Shown here: positions 47,039 through 55,897 of the stretch, one piece after another
How positions within the stretch are numbered: position 1 is the stretch's first letter
How the letters are laid out: each line of letters opens with the position of its first letter
Source of the DNA: Saccharicrinis sp963663905
Lineage (GTDB): Bacteria > Bacteroidota > Bacteroidia > Bacteroidales > Marinilabiliaceae
Direction: 5' to 3'
DNA length: 64,000 nucleotides
NCBI GenBank assembly: GCA_963663905.2
Contig: OY760657.1
Coordinates: 3,720,001-3,784,000, forward strand
Position numbers and translations under genes: made by a program
Notes under the pieces: model-generated
Database searches by the model: none
Seen by the model: only the letters and a program-made list of their open reading frames with translations
What the model was told of the DNA's origin: nothing

Positions 47039-47515
47039 TTATTTATACTCTGCAAGTATGTCTTTTACATCTTCAGGTGCAACTCTACCATATACCTTTT
47101 CACCAACAGTTACAACCGGAGCTAAACCACAAGCCCCAACACAACGTAAGCTGCTTACTGAAAATTTACCATCAGGTGTTGTTTCACCTACTTTTACATC
47201 CAATAAACGCTTAAATTCATCCAATACCTTTTCTGCACCTCTAACGTAACAAGCTGTTCCCATACAAATTGAAATTGGATGCTCACCTTTAGGTGTCATT
47301 GTAAAAAATGAATAAAAAGTTACTACACCATAAACATGAGCAACATTAACATTTAATTGTTCTGCGACCACTTCCTGTACTTCAGCAGGCAGATATCCAA
47401 AGATTCCCTGAGCTGCATGCAATACATTAATTAATTCCCCTTTATCGTAATTATACTTTTTGCAAACCTCTTTTAATTCCTGAACTTTGCTATCAGCTAA
47501 TTTTATTTCTGCCAT
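47039..47515 (-). CDS. hydC: hydrogenase subunit HydC (NuoE-like, [2Fe-2S])
   Basis: 158 residues. Helical N-terminal part followed by a thioredoxin-like [2Fe-2S] domain with CX4C (CMGTACYVRGAEK) and CX3C (CVGACGLAP) ligands, as in NuoE. It passes electrons between the flavin subunit HydB and the catalytic subunit HydA in multimeric NAD-linked, probably electron-bifurcating hydrogenases. Last gene of operon 1, 5 bases behind hydA. Confidence 0.93.
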   Translation of the reverse strand: MAEIKLADSKVQELKEVCKKYNYDKGELINVLHAAQGIFGYLPAEVQEVVAEQLNVNVAHVYGVVTFYSFFTMTPKGEHPISICMGTACYVRGAEKVLDEFKRLLDVKVGETTPDGKFSVSSLRCVGACGLAPVVTVGEKVYGRVAPEDVKDILAEYK

Positions 47516-47520
47516 AACTT

Positions 47521-49296
47521 TTAGTCGTTATTAATTTCAACTTTCTTTTTTTTATCAAAATAATGAGTGTGAAGTAATTTGTGAGATAGCTCTCCACATG
47601 GTTCACCTAAGAATTCATCATATAACTTAACTATGAATGGATTTTCATGTGACTTACGAAGCTCTTTTCCTTCATCTTCTCTATATATAGCAGCAGCTCT
47701 TTTCTTTAAAATAGAAGTATCGCCATGGTGGTAAGGCTGACCTGCACCACCAATACATCCACCAGGACAAGCCATAATTTCAATAGCATGAAACTCTGAT
47801 CTTCCGGCCTGAACATCTTCTAATAACTTACGTGCATTACCCAATCCATGGGCAATTCCAATTCGTACTGGCAAACCATTGAAATCAACTGTTGCGGCAC
47901 GGATTCCTTCGAATCCCCTAAGAGCATCAAAATTAACTTTTTCCAATGGCTTTTTAGTGAAAACTTCGTATGCAGTTCGCACTGCAGCTTCAATTACTCC
48001 TCCAGTATTTGCAAAAATTACTCCAGCCCCTGTTGATGCTCCCATTGGATTATCAAATTCCTCATCAATTAGATCGTTGAAATTAATATTAGCTCCTTTA
48101 ATCATTTGAGCCAACTCACGAGTGGTAATGGAAATATTTACATCAGGATCACCGTTTACAGCAAACTCTGGACGACCTGATTCATATTTTTTAGCTAAAC
48201 AAGGCATTACAGAAACAACGATCATATCTTCGCGCTTCACTCCCATTTGATCTGCCAAATAAGTTTTAGCTATTGCACCAAACATTTGCTGAGGAGATTT
48301 TGCAGTAGATGGAACATCCAATAAATCAGGGAAATTACTTTCAAAGAAATTTACCCAACCCGGACAACATGAAGTTAAAATAGGAAGCTTCACATCTTTA
48401 TCTCCATCAAGATGCTTTTGTATTCTTCCCAGAAGCTCTGTTCCTTCTTCCATAATAGTAAGGTCAGCTGCAAAATCGGTATCAAATACTTTATCAAAAC
48501 CGATTTTTTTCAATGCTGAAACCATTTTACCTGTCACTAAGGTACCAGGCTCTAATCCAAACTCTTCACCTAAAGCAGCACGCACTGCAGGAGCAGTTTG
48601 AACAACAACAGTTTTGGTTGTATCCACTAAAGCCGACATTACCTTACGTGTATTATCTACTTCAGAAAGTGCACCTGTTGGACAAACAGCAACACACTGA
48701 CCACAATAAGTACATGTTGATTTCTCTAAATCCATCTCAAAAGCAGGAGCTACAACTGATTCAAAACCACGATTGATAGCAGAAAGGCATCCCACTGTTT
48801 GAACTTCATTACAAACCATCTCACATCTGCGACACATGATACACTTGTCCATGTCACGAATGATTGCTGGCGATTTATCTTCTTTGTAATGTGATTGTTC
48901 TCCTTCAAATGGAATCTCACGAATTCCAAGATCCTGAGCCATTGTTTGCAAATCACACTTACCATTTTTAACACAAGTTAAACACTCTGCCGGGTGATCA
49001 GAAAGAATCAATTCCATCACTGTTCTACGGGCATTTACAACTCTTAAAGAGTGAGTATTAATACTCATACCCTCTGAACATTCTGTTTTACATGCAGGTG
49101 CAAGATTTCTTCTTCCTTCAACTTCTACTACACAAATACGACATCCACCAGGATTATTCTCATATCCAACATCGTGCAGTTTCATATGGCATAAAGTAGG
49201 AATATCAACCCCTACAGACTTTGCCGCTTCTAAAATAGTAGTACCCTGTTCTACTACTACAGATTTGTTATCTATATTTAATTTTACAATATCCAT
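47521..49296 (-). CDS. hydA: [FeFe] hydrogenase catalytic subunit HydA (first copy)
   Basis: 591 residues. N-terminal [2Fe-2S] ferredoxin with C36, C52, C55, C69; His-Cys cluster H101, C105, C108, C114; two [4Fe-4S] clusters (C152/155/158/162 and C195/198/201/205); then the H-cluster domain with canonical motifs TSCCPGW (C310, C311), MPCLAKKYE (C366) and EIMACPGGCIGGAGQP (C510, C514). The C-terminal small-subunit-like stretch ends around SHKLLHTHYF. All ligands are intact, so an active H2-making or H2-oxidising enzyme is expected with HydB and HydC. Maturases HydEFG are not in the window. Confidence 0.96.
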   Translation of the reverse strand: MDIVKLNIDNKSVVVEQGTTILEAAKSVGVDIPTLCHMKLHDVGYENNPGGCRICVVEVEGRRNLAPACKTECSEGMSINTHSLRVVNARRTVMELILSDHPAECLTCVKNGKCDLQTMAQDLGIREIPFEGEQSHYKEDKSPAIIRDMDKCIMCRRCEMVCNEVQTVGCLSAINRGFESVVAPAFEMDLEKSTCTYCGQCVAVCPTGALSEVDNTRKVMSALVDTTKTVVVQTAPAVRAALGEEFGLEPGTLVTGKMVSALKKIGFDKVFDTDFAADLTIMEEGTELLGRIQKHLDGDKDVKLPILTSCCPGWVNFFESNFPDLLDVPSTAKSPQQMFGAIAKTYLADQMGVKREDMIVVSVMPCLAKKYESGRPEFAVNGDPDVNISITTRELAQMIKGANINFNDLIDEEFDNPMGASTGAGVIFANTGGVIEAAVRTAYEVFTKKPLEKVNFDALRGFEGIRAATVDFNGLPVRIGIAHGLGNARKLLEDVQAGRSEFHAIEIMACPGGCIGGAGQPYHHGDTSILKKRAAAIYREDEGKELRKSHENPFIVKLYDEFLGEPCGELSHKLLHTHYFDKKKKVEINND

Positions 49297-49316
49297 TGTT
49301 TTATGATCTTTAAAGA

Positions 49317-51110
49317 TTACTGGATGCTAATCGCATTAAACTTACATTTCTCCATACAAGCGCCACACTTAATACAAACTGCATGATCAATTACATGAGC
49401 TTGTTTCTTTTCTCCTGAGATAGCATCAACCGGACAAACACGAGAACATAAAGTACAACCCACACAAGTGTCTGGATTAATAACATATTCCATCAAATCT
49501 TTACATTGACCTGCCGGACATTTACCATCTTTTACGTGAGCCAGGTATTCATCACCAAAGTTATCCATAGTTGATAATACTGGATTTGGAGATGTTTGTC
49601 CTAAACCACAAAGCGAAGTATCTTTAATTACATTAGCAAGGTTTCTAAGAATACCTAAATCATCTTGTGTTGCATTTCCTTTAGTAATTTTATCAAGCAT
49701 TTCATACAAACGCTTGTTACCAATTCTACATGGAGCACATTTTCCGCAAGATTCTTCAACTGTAAAATCTAAATAAAACTTAGCAACAGAAACCATACAG
49801 TCATCTTCATCCATAACAATCATACCTCCCGATCCCATCATAGAACCGCAAGCCAACAGATTATCATAATCAATAGGAATATCAAGATGTTTTTCTGTCA
49901 AACAACCTCCTGAAGGACCTCCTGTTTGAACAGCCTTAAACTTTTTACCATCTTTAATACCTCCACCAATATCAAATATTACTTCTCTCAAAGTAATACC
50001 CATTGGAACTTCAATTAAACCAACATTATTAATTTTTCCAGCAAGAGCAAACACTTTAGTTCCTTTACTCTTTTCTGTTCCAATTGAGCTATAATATTCG
50101 GCTCCTCTGTTAATGATAACAGGAATATTAGCAAAAGTTTCAACATTATTTACGTTAGTTGGTTTTCCTTTGTAACCACTTACCGATGGGAATGGAGGTT
50201 TAACAGTAGGCTCACCTCTTAAGCCTTCCATAGAGTGAATTAAAGAAGTTTCCTCTCCACATACAAAAGCTCCGGCACCATAGCGTAACTCAACGTCAAA
50301 ATCAAAACCGGTTCCGAAAATATCTTTTCCTAAAACACCTAACGAACGAGCCTGCTTAATTGCAATTTTCAATCTTTCAATTGCAAGAGGATATTCAGCA
50401 CGGATATAAATTAAGCCATTGCTTCCTCCAATACAATATCCACAAATTGCCATAGCTTCTAATACAGAATGAGGATCACCTTCAAGGATAGATCTATCCA
50501 TAAATGCTCCAGGATCACCTTCATCAGCATTACATACTACATATTTTTCATCTCCTTTAACATTATGTGTAATTTCCCACTTTAATCCTGTTGGGAAACC
50601 ACCACCTCCACGACCTCTTAGGCCTGAATCTTTAATAATTTTAATAGCTTCCTCAGGAGTCATTTCTGTCAACACTTTACCAAGTGCTGCATACCCGTCA
50701 CGAGCTACATACTCATCAATATTTTCAGGATTAATAAATCCACAATTTCGTAATGCAATACGAATTTGCTTTTTATAAAATCCCATATGCTTGGAATCTG
50801 AAATATGTACCTTCTTTTCAGGATCTGTATACAATAATCTCTCAACCTTACGTCCTTTTACGATATGCTCTGAGATGATTTCTCCTGCATCCTCAGGCTT
50901 TACCTGAACATAAAAAGTATTATCAGGAACCATCTTTACAATTGGTCCTTTTTCACAGAATCCAAAACATCCTGTACGAACCACCTGTATTTCATTCTCC
51001 AGACTATTATCTACTACAGCCTGTTTTAAGTTTTCTACAATTTCTTCACCTTGCGAGGCACGACATCCTGTTCCTCCACAAACCAATATGTGACTATTAA
51101 ACTTGGTCAT
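49317..51110 (-). CDS. hydB: hydrogenase flavin subunit HydB (NuoF-like, full length)
   Basis: 597 residues. N-terminal thioredoxin-like [2Fe-2S] domain (C11, C16, then TGCFGFC), NADH/FMN domain with LRGRGGGGFPTGLKWE and GAGAFVCGEETSLIHSMEG, SLBB region, the NuoF cluster motif ESCGKCAPCRIG plus CGLGQ, and a C-terminal pair of [4Fe-4S] motifs (CVGCTLCSRVCPVDAI, CIKCGACMEKCKFNAI). It oxidises or reduces NAD(H) and splits electrons in bifurcating HydABC. Its ATG overlaps the stop of a 43-codon ORF upstream (ATGA). Confidence 0.96.
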   Translation of the reverse strand: MTKFNSHILVCGGTGCRASQGEEIVENLKQAVVDNSLENEIQVVRTGCFGFCEKGPIVKMVPDNTFYVQVKPEDAGEIISEHIVKGRKVERLLYTDPEKKVHISDSKHMGFYKKQIRIALRNCGFINPENIDEYVARDGYAALGKVLTEMTPEEAIKIIKDSGLRGRGGGGFPTGLKWEITHNVKGDEKYVVCNADEGDPGAFMDRSILEGDPHSVLEAMAICGYCIGGSNGLIYIRAEYPLAIERLKIAIKQARSLGVLGKDIFGTGFDFDVELRYGAGAFVCGEETSLIHSMEGLRGEPTVKPPFPSVSGYKGKPTNVNNVETFANIPVIINRGAEYYSSIGTEKSKGTKVFALAGKINNVGLIEVPMGITLREVIFDIGGGIKDGKKFKAVQTGGPSGGCLTEKHLDIPIDYDNLLACGSMMGSGGMIVMDEDDCMVSVAKFYLDFTVEESCGKCAPCRIGNKRLYEMLDKITKGNATQDDLGILRNLANVIKDTSLCGLGQTSPNPVLSTMDNFGDEYLAHVKDGKCPAGQCKDLMEYVINPDTCVGCTLCSRVCPVDAISGEKKQAHVIDHAVCIKCGACMEKCKFNAISIQ

Positions 51111-51238
51111 GATTCAAAATTAGTTTTCGTTTTCATCTGATTAATTTTATTTTCAACGGCCAGATGGAACTCGCCAAAAAATCCTAATGGCGATTTACGT
51201 TCTCTGTGCGGGATATTACTTCCCACTCGTTTCATCAT
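51107..51238 (-). CDS. candidate 43-residue small protein of the hydrogenase operon
   Basis: An open frame of 43 codons exactly bridges the 105-base gap between the HndB-like gene and hydB. It begins ATGATG inside the last codons of the HndB-like gene (23-base overlap) and its TGA overlaps the hydB ATG (ATGA), the geometry of coupled genes. Sequence: MMKRVGSNIPHRERKSPLG then FFGEFHLAVENKINQMKTKTNFES; basic start, one amphipathic stretch, no Cys. No family recognised. The perfect fit of both junctions is the evidence; expression is unproven. Confidence 0.5.
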   Translation of the reverse strand: MMKRVGSNIPHRERKSPLGFFGEFHLAVENKINQMKTKTNFES

Positions 51239-51629
51239 TATTTGCAGTTGTATAGCTAACAGGTATAATACCATCAACTAACTCACCCCCAACAATATGC
51301 CTGGTAATGATTTCTTCAGCTTTTTTTGTATCCACATGCCCGTATACCACAGGGTCATGACCTGGAATGTGTACCTCAATGGTTGGTTCGGAATGACAAT
51401 ATCCCATACAACCGGTTTGAGTTACAACCGCATCGATTGAACGATTATCTAACTCTTCAATCAGATAATTCATGGTTTCTTTGGCTCCTGAAGCAATTCC
51501 ACATGTTGCCATTGAAACCTTGATCTGAACTAACTTCTCAGGATGATCACTTTTTTCACGGAGGGTCAATTTTGACTGTAGTTGATCCCTCATCTTTTTT
51601 AGATCGTCTAAGGTTTTAACTTTTGCCAT
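51216..51629 (-). CDS. HndB-like thioredoxin-fold [2Fe-2S] ferredoxin
   Basis: 137 residues. Helical start then a thioredoxin-like domain with VSMATCGIASGAKETMNYL and TGCMGYCHSEPTIEVHIPG, matching the HndB subunit of NADP-reducing hydrogenases; only three of the usual four Cys are visible, as is normal in this branch (CGIAxGA). Probably binds a [2Fe-2S] cluster and hands electrons to the HydB/HydA complex. In operon 1 upstream of the 43-codon ORF. Confidence 0.88.
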   Translation of the reverse strand: MAKVKTLDDLKKMRDQLQSKLTLREKSDHPEKLVQIKVSMATCGIASGAKETMNYLIEELDNRSIDAVVTQTGCMGYCHSEPTIEVHIPGHDPVVYGHVDTKKAEEIITRHIVGGELVDGIIPVSYTTANNDETSGK

Positions 51630-51677
51630 TTTGCATTTATTATAGTTTGTAAATAGTTTCTTTTTAATTTGTAAAGC

Positions 51678-52226
51678 CTAATAATCAACACCTATTTCAT
51701 TTAGATTCTCCTCAACCATTTGTTTTAAAAACTTTACTACTCCTGGCGTGGTAATTTCCACTCCATCTAATATTTGTTTAATCTCTCTGGAGTCAAATAC
51801 AAATTTCTCTTCATCAACCACGTGAGTATAAACAAACTCAACAGTGGGATTACCTGATACCATAAGACTTACTGCAGAGGGTAAATCTCCTAACGGCGGT
51901 CTGTCAATATGCGACCGAACAAACAATGCGATCAAGGTTGTTCCTTCACCTAACTTGGATTTTAACACCAACTCCCCATCCGACATTTGCGCATTTTGTT
52001 GAAGAAGAGGAATACCTAAACCTACTTTTCTTGTTTTACGGGATGTAAAAAAAGGATCTAAAGCATTTTTTATGGTTTTATCATCCATCCCACAACCATC
52101 ATCCTTAACCTTCAGCACCAGAGTATCTTCTTTAATTCTCTCAATAACAGAAACTTCTATCAATGATGCTTTTGCTCTTACCGAATTGCCAATTATATCA
52201 AGTATATGCATTGAGATATCACGCAT
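51678..52226 (-). CDS. HATPase-domain protein of the hydrogenase signalling module
   Basis: 182 residues. GHKL ATPase domain with N box MHILDIIGNSVRAKA, G1 DDGCGM, a DPFFTSR segment as in histidine kinases, and GLGIPLLQQNA as G2 region; no phospho-acceptor His domain. About 60 residues follow with no known motif. Proteins like this occur beside [FeFe] hydrogenases in Clostridia and Thermotogae. It may act as a kinase on another protein of the module, with the DRTGG or PHP protein as partner (inference). Four bases from the PHP gene. Confidence 0.85.
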   Translation of the reverse strand: MRDISMHILDIIGNSVRAKASLIEVSVIERIKEDTLVLKVKDDGCGMDDKTIKNALDPFFTSRKTRKVGLGIPLLQQNAQMSDGELVLKSKLGEGTTLIALFVRSHIDRPPLGDLPSAVSLMVSGNPTVEFVYTHVVDEEKFVFDSREIKQILDGVEITTPGVVKFLKQMVEENLNEIGVDY

Positions 52227-52230
52227 GAGA

Positions 52231-52983
52231 TTAATAATTTAAACTAGTTTTAATTATTCTACGCCCATCTTCATTTCTTAAGGCCTTTTTTATCTCTACA
52301 AAGCTTAATTCTTCCAATAAAAAAACAGAGTATCCAGCTCCTATATCTTCGGGTACATGAGCATCTGAATTTGTAATGACTGTATAATTCCTAATCCACC
52401 CATAATCCTCATATACTTTCTTCAGATCTGAAATCCTACTCACCTCTAATGCTGACACTTTTAAATCAGATGATATAAAACCAAGCTGACTACTAATACT
52501 AAATCTGGGTCGGTCTACATGAGCCGGTATAAAAATTCCGTTTAACTCATATACTTTTCCAGCCACCTCATCAATAGATTGATCTAATCCTACAATTAAT
52601 AACCTTTCTTCCTCGCCAAGAATATTTCCATTTTTATCAACCCATACCTGATCCCCAAAAAGTTCAGGTTTATTTTGTATCACAGGTAAATGATCATCGA
52701 TATATTTCTGAAATTCATCTAAATCAGTCTCATTCTCAAAAAAGGACAAACAATGAACCTCTTCTTTTGTATTAATTTCAGCTCCACACAGCACAAAGAT
52801 GTCACTTTGCTCACCTAACTCTTTTATAACAACACTTTGTTTTGTACTGTTATGATCAGCTATTCCAATGATATCTAATCCATTTTTCTTTGCTGACATA
52901 ATGATCTGTTCAGGGCTCATCTCTAGGCTTCCACATGGTGAAAGTACTGTATGTATATGAAGATCAGCCTTAAACTCTCTCAT
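52231..52983 (-). CDS. PHP-domain metal-dependent phosphoesterase
   Basis: 250 residues. Metal-binding motifs of the PHP fold are in order: ADLHIHTVLSPCG (HxH), GIADHNSTK, PAHVDRPRFS and NSDAHVPEDIG. It should hydrolyse a phosphate ester, for example a nucleotide or small signal, in the cytoplasm. Located between the HATPase and a DRTGG gene, within a signalling rather than DNA-repair context, so it may remove a signal or phosphoryl group. Substrate unknown. Confidence 0.9.
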   Translation of the reverse strand: MREFKADLHIHTVLSPCGSLEMSPEQIIMSAKKNGLDIIGIADHNSTKQSVVIKELGEQSDIFVLCGAEINTKEEVHCLSFFENETDLDEFQKYIDDHLPVIQNKPELFGDQVWVDKNGNILGEEERLLIVGLDQSIDEVAGKVYELNGIFIPAHVDRPRFSISSQLGFISSDLKVSALEVSRISDLKKVYEDYGWIRNYTVITNSDAHVPEDIGAGYSVFLLEELSFVEIKKALRNEDGRRIIKTSLNY

Positions 52984-52986
52984 TAA

Positions 52987-53322
52987 TCAACCATTTAGTA
53001 ATTGATACAAAGTGCCTGATGCCTCAAAAGTCTCCATATCAGTCCCCAAAATTGGAATTCCTTCTTCATTACTTTGATCTATAGCTGCCTTTTCTGGTTT
53101 ATATCCTTTCACCAGAATAATGGCAGCAACATCTTTTAATGATGCAATGGCCATAATATTTTTATGTGTTTGTAAGGTAATCCATACTTGCCCTTCGTCC
53201 ACATTACCCATAACATCACTAAGTAAATCTGAAGTATAAGCACCTAATACTTCATTGTTAATACCTTGCTCTCCACAAAAAACCTTAAGGTCCAATTTTT
53301 CTACTAAATCACATACCTTCAT
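52987..53322 (-). CDS. DRTGG-domain protein A
   Basis: 111 residues, a stand-alone DRTGG-type domain (ligand-binding module known from CBS/PTA proteins). KVCDLVEKLDLKVFCGEQGINNEVLGAYTSDLLSDVMGN shares its layout with the second copy at 55115-55459 (SDLMSDVL). Overlaps the next gene upstream by 14 bases. Role likely as a small sensor or adaptor in the hydrogenase signalling module. Confidence 0.8.
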   Translation of the reverse strand: MKVCDLVEKLDLKVFCGEQGINNEVLGAYTSDLLSDVMGNVDEGQVWITLQTHKNIMAIASLKDVAAIILVKGYKPEKAAIDQSNEEGIPILGTDMETFEASGTLYQLLNG

Positions 53323-54688
53323 TTTTTGCTCCTTTTTTTCTACAATCCTTATCTAACCTTTGTTTACCCCAGGTTTTTTCAATAATTCTGGTGGCATGCT
53401 CACTACTCAACTTTCTATTTTTCTCCATCATTCGTTGCATGAAAACACAATTAGATAAATTGGCTTTACGCTGAACAATATCTTCTGCCAAAGACTGGCA
53501 ACTTGGAGATCCACATGCTCCACAGTCAATTCCGGGCAAATAACACATTAAGTTACGAATTCGCTCCATCTTTTTCAATGCCTCAGAGAAATCCTGATCT
53601 AATGACATTGCCGGGAGCGGATCTATTTTTGTGATAAATAAATCTTTGTCTTGTAATATATCTTTATAGTCTTTTAACTCCTCTTCTCTTTCAGCTTCAT
53701 TTTCTAACTGCTTAGCTCTTATTTTAATTCGTTCAACAGTTAAGAACCTGTTCCCTTGTAATAATGCACCTCCTGCACAACCCTGATCGCAAGCTCTTAA
53801 TTCAAGAAAATCAACCTCAGGAATATCATCGTTTTCTAACATCTCTAAAAACTCAATCACATTATGTATTTCATCAACAGAAAGAGTTCTTCCCTGCATG
53901 TTTTCGGCTTCTCCATGAGTCAGGCTCCATTTCATTGCCTTAGGTGAAAGGTGAGGTAATACAGGCAAATCTTTTAAAGCATCTTTTCTGTTTTTAATTT
54001 TATGATAGAGCTTGTTTGAGATATAACTCATATTAATAACCCCATTGATCATTGAGGTAGAATTTTGACCAAATCCCTTTATTGCAGCAATTTTAGCGGC
54101 ACATGGAGTTATATAGAAAATCCCAATCTTATCAGATGGAATTCCCTGACGCTCAAACATCTTTCTATAGAAAGCTGCAGTTGCATCAACCGGAGGTTTT
54201 ACTGATGCTATATTATCTATAAGTGATGGAAATTTTACTTGAATTAAACGAACTACAGCAGGACAATAAGTAGAAATTAAAGGTTTTTCATCATTCTGCT
54301 CAATCTGTTCATTCATCAAATCATTGATGACATCAACCATATATTCAGCTTGAAAAACATGAGTAAATCCAAGTTCTTTCATTTCACTGAATATTTCCTC
54401 TTCTGTAATTTGTGTAGGAAATTGTCCGGTAAATACAGCAGGCACTAGGGCTACTCTGTATTCAAAATCGAATATTTTTTCTAAATCATCTTGTTCAACA
54501 TAGATAGCGTGAACAGGACAAACTTTTAGACATTCGCCACAATCAACGCAGCGTTTTTTCAGGATTAATGCTTTTCCATCATTAATACGAATCGCATCAG
54601 TAGGACACACATTCATACAATGTGTACAACCATAACAAATATCCGTGTCTACTTTTAAAGCATGATATATTTGCTGCTTTCCCATCAA
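53309..54688 (-). CDS. sensory [FeFe]-hydrogenase-like protein (ferredoxin, H-cluster, Fe-S)
   Basis: 459 residues. Two [4Fe-4S] ferredoxin motifs (C18/21/24/28, C47/50/53/57), an H-cluster domain with L1 TYCPAVV (C142), L2 ITPCAAKIAAI (C196) and L3 RACDQGCAGG (C300, C304), and a C-terminal RnfB-like Fe-S motif (C389, C392, C397, C414). All four ligands of the H-cluster [4Fe-4S] part are kept, but the preceding proton-relay Cys is Tyr141, so slow or no catalysis is expected. This fits the group C/HydS type thought to sense H2 or redox state. Near RsbW-like and DRTGG genes. No PAS domain here. Confidence 0.88.
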   Translation of the reverse strand: MMGKQQIYHALKVDTDICYGCTHCMNVCPTDAIRINDGKALILKKRCVDCGECLKVCPVHAIYVEQDDLEKIFDFEYRVALVPAVFTGQFPTQITEEEIFSEMKELGFTHVFQAEYMVDVINDLMNEQIEQNDEKPLISTYCPAVVRLIQVKFPSLIDNIASVKPPVDATAAFYRKMFERQGIPSDKIGIFYITPCAAKIAAIKGFGQNSTSMINGVINMSYISNKLYHKIKNRKDALKDLPVLPHLSPKAMKWSLTHGEAENMQGRTLSVDEIHNVIEFLEMLENDDIPEVDFLELRACDQGCAGGALLQGNRFLTVERIKIRAKQLENEAEREEELKDYKDILQDKDLFITKIDPLPAMSLDQDFSEALKKMERIRNLMCYLPGIDCGACGSPSCQSLAEDIVQRKANLSNCVFMQRMMEKNRKLSSEHATRIIEKTWGKQRLDKDCRKKGAKNEGM

Positions 54689-54696
54689 TCCCTTTC

Positions 54697-55107
54697 TTAT
54701 AAATAAGTTATCATTTCTACCTTAGTACCTTTATCTACTTCACTGGTAACCTTCAGATCATCTACATTCTTCTTCATATTTGGTAATCCCATACCCGCTC
54801 CAAATCCCATCTCTCTGACCTTAGATGATGCTGTTGAATAACCCTCTTGCATTGCTAAATCAATATCCTCAATACCAGGACCTTCATCGTCTAAAACAAT
54901 ATGAATTTGTTCTGCATTGATAACAACTTTAATTGTTCCCCTGTATGCATGAGCCACAATATTAACTTCAGCCTCATAAAGAGCAACAACGATCCTCTTT
55001 ACTACCTTGGGATTAACATTTAATTGCTTCAAAGTTTTTTTAACAGCACTTGAAGCATTACCTGCCTTTGTAAAATTACCACCTTCTACTTCGTAAATAA
55101 ATTCCAT
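54697..55107 (-). CDS. RsbW-like serine kinase/anti-sigma factor
   Basis: 136 residues, GHKL fold: N box EAEVNIVAHAY, D box DDEGPGIEDI, and GFGAGMGLPNMKKNV as the G-rich lid. This is the RsbW/SpoIIAB family that phosphorylates anti-anti-sigma proteins or binds a partner. With the SpoIIE-type phosphatase at 55898 it makes a kinase-phosphatase pair; no STAS protein or sigma factor lies in the window. Operon 1, between the sensory hydrogenase gene and DRTGG protein B. Confidence 0.85.
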   Translation of the reverse strand: MEFIYEVEGGNFTKAGNASSAVKKTLKQLNVNPKVVKRIVVALYEAEVNIVAHAYRGTIKVVINAEQIHIVLDDEGPGIEDIDLAMQEGYSTASSKVREMGFGAGMGLPNMKKNVDDLKVTSEVDKGTKVEMITYL

Positions 55108-55114
55108 GATTATA

Positions 55115-55459
55115 CTAATAAACGGGTTTTAAACCTGCCTGGTATAATTTACCAACTGCATTAAACATTGAATATTTACATTTAAGCAAAATCATATTAT
55201 GTTCTTGTGCTAACTTTAGCATCTCATCAGTAATTTGCTTATTCCTAACAAATAAAATACACTGAACATCAGCCATTTCTGCCGTTCGTATAGTTTGCAT
55301 ATTAGCAAGACCTGTTATTAACACCATTTTATCTGTATCTAATGTTAAAACATCACTCATCAGATCACTTGCAAAACCGCGCTCAATATTTGTTTCAATA
55401 AAATCTTGTCCATTAACAACATTTGCATCCAGGACATCAATAATCTCGCTAACCTTCAT
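55115..55459 (-). CDS. DRTGG-domain protein B
   Basis: 114 residues, paralog of the DRTGG protein at 52987-53322 (ASDLMSDVLTLDTDKMVLITGLANMQTIRTAEMADVQCILFVRNKQI). Small ligand-binding module. First larger gene of operon 1, 12 bases downstream of a candidate 32-codon ORF. Partner and ligand unknown. Confidence 0.8.
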   Translation of the reverse strand: MKVSEIIDVLDANVVNGQDFIETNIERGFASDLMSDVLTLDTDKMVLITGLANMQTIRTAEMADVQCILFVRNKQITDEMLKLAQEHNMILLKCKYSMFNAVGKLYQAGLKPVY

Positions 55460-55471
55460 TACTTCAATATT

Positions 55472-55570
55472 TCAACACTCAACCGTATTCGATGGAACTA
55501 GCCTAAAACACTCCTCTTTGTGAGAAAAATTTGACTTTGTCGATCTAACGATTCTCATGGCTCGTTTCAT
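55472..55570 (-). CDS. candidate 32-residue small protein at the head of operon 1
   Basis: ATG at 55570, TGA at 55472. The product starts MKRAMRIVRSTKSNFSHKE and ends ECFRLVPSNTVEC, basic and with two cysteines. The stretch is less AT-rich than the following 330 bases, which suggests constraint, and it is followed 12 bases later by the DRTGG gene. Evidence is only the open frame, composition and position, so it is a weak call; it might instead be a leader peptide or chance. Confidence 0.3.
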   Translation of the reverse strand: MKRAMRIVRSTKSNFSHKEECFRLVPSNTVEC

Positions 55571-55897
55571 TCAATAACTATACTTAAATCTTTAAAAATA
55601 AACTTGATAAATTCAATTAAAGAAATATTTCAAGAATTGAGTGCAAAATACAATGTATCAACTGAAAAAAAAAAGTGGAATTCATTCAGATACGTAATAC
55701 ATAAATAATCTAAATAAAACCAATTTTAAATTATTTTAACTTTTCATCACGAAAGTATAAAAGTAGAATCCATCCCACTAAAAGAAACTCACTTATATCA
55801 CTAAATTACATACACTTACAATATATAACTTCATTCTTGATAAACATCTGTAATAAATACATAAGATAATTCCTTTGCAATTTTGAATCTATCTAAA
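55571..55897. other. AT-rich gap between the two hydrogenase gene sets
   Basis: About 327 bases, strongly AT-rich, between the SpoIIE gene stop and operon 1. It should contain the promoter of operon 1 or continue the transcript from set 2. I find no good terminator and only imperfect TATTTTG-like -7 sequences. No larger frame seen. Confidence 0.4.
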
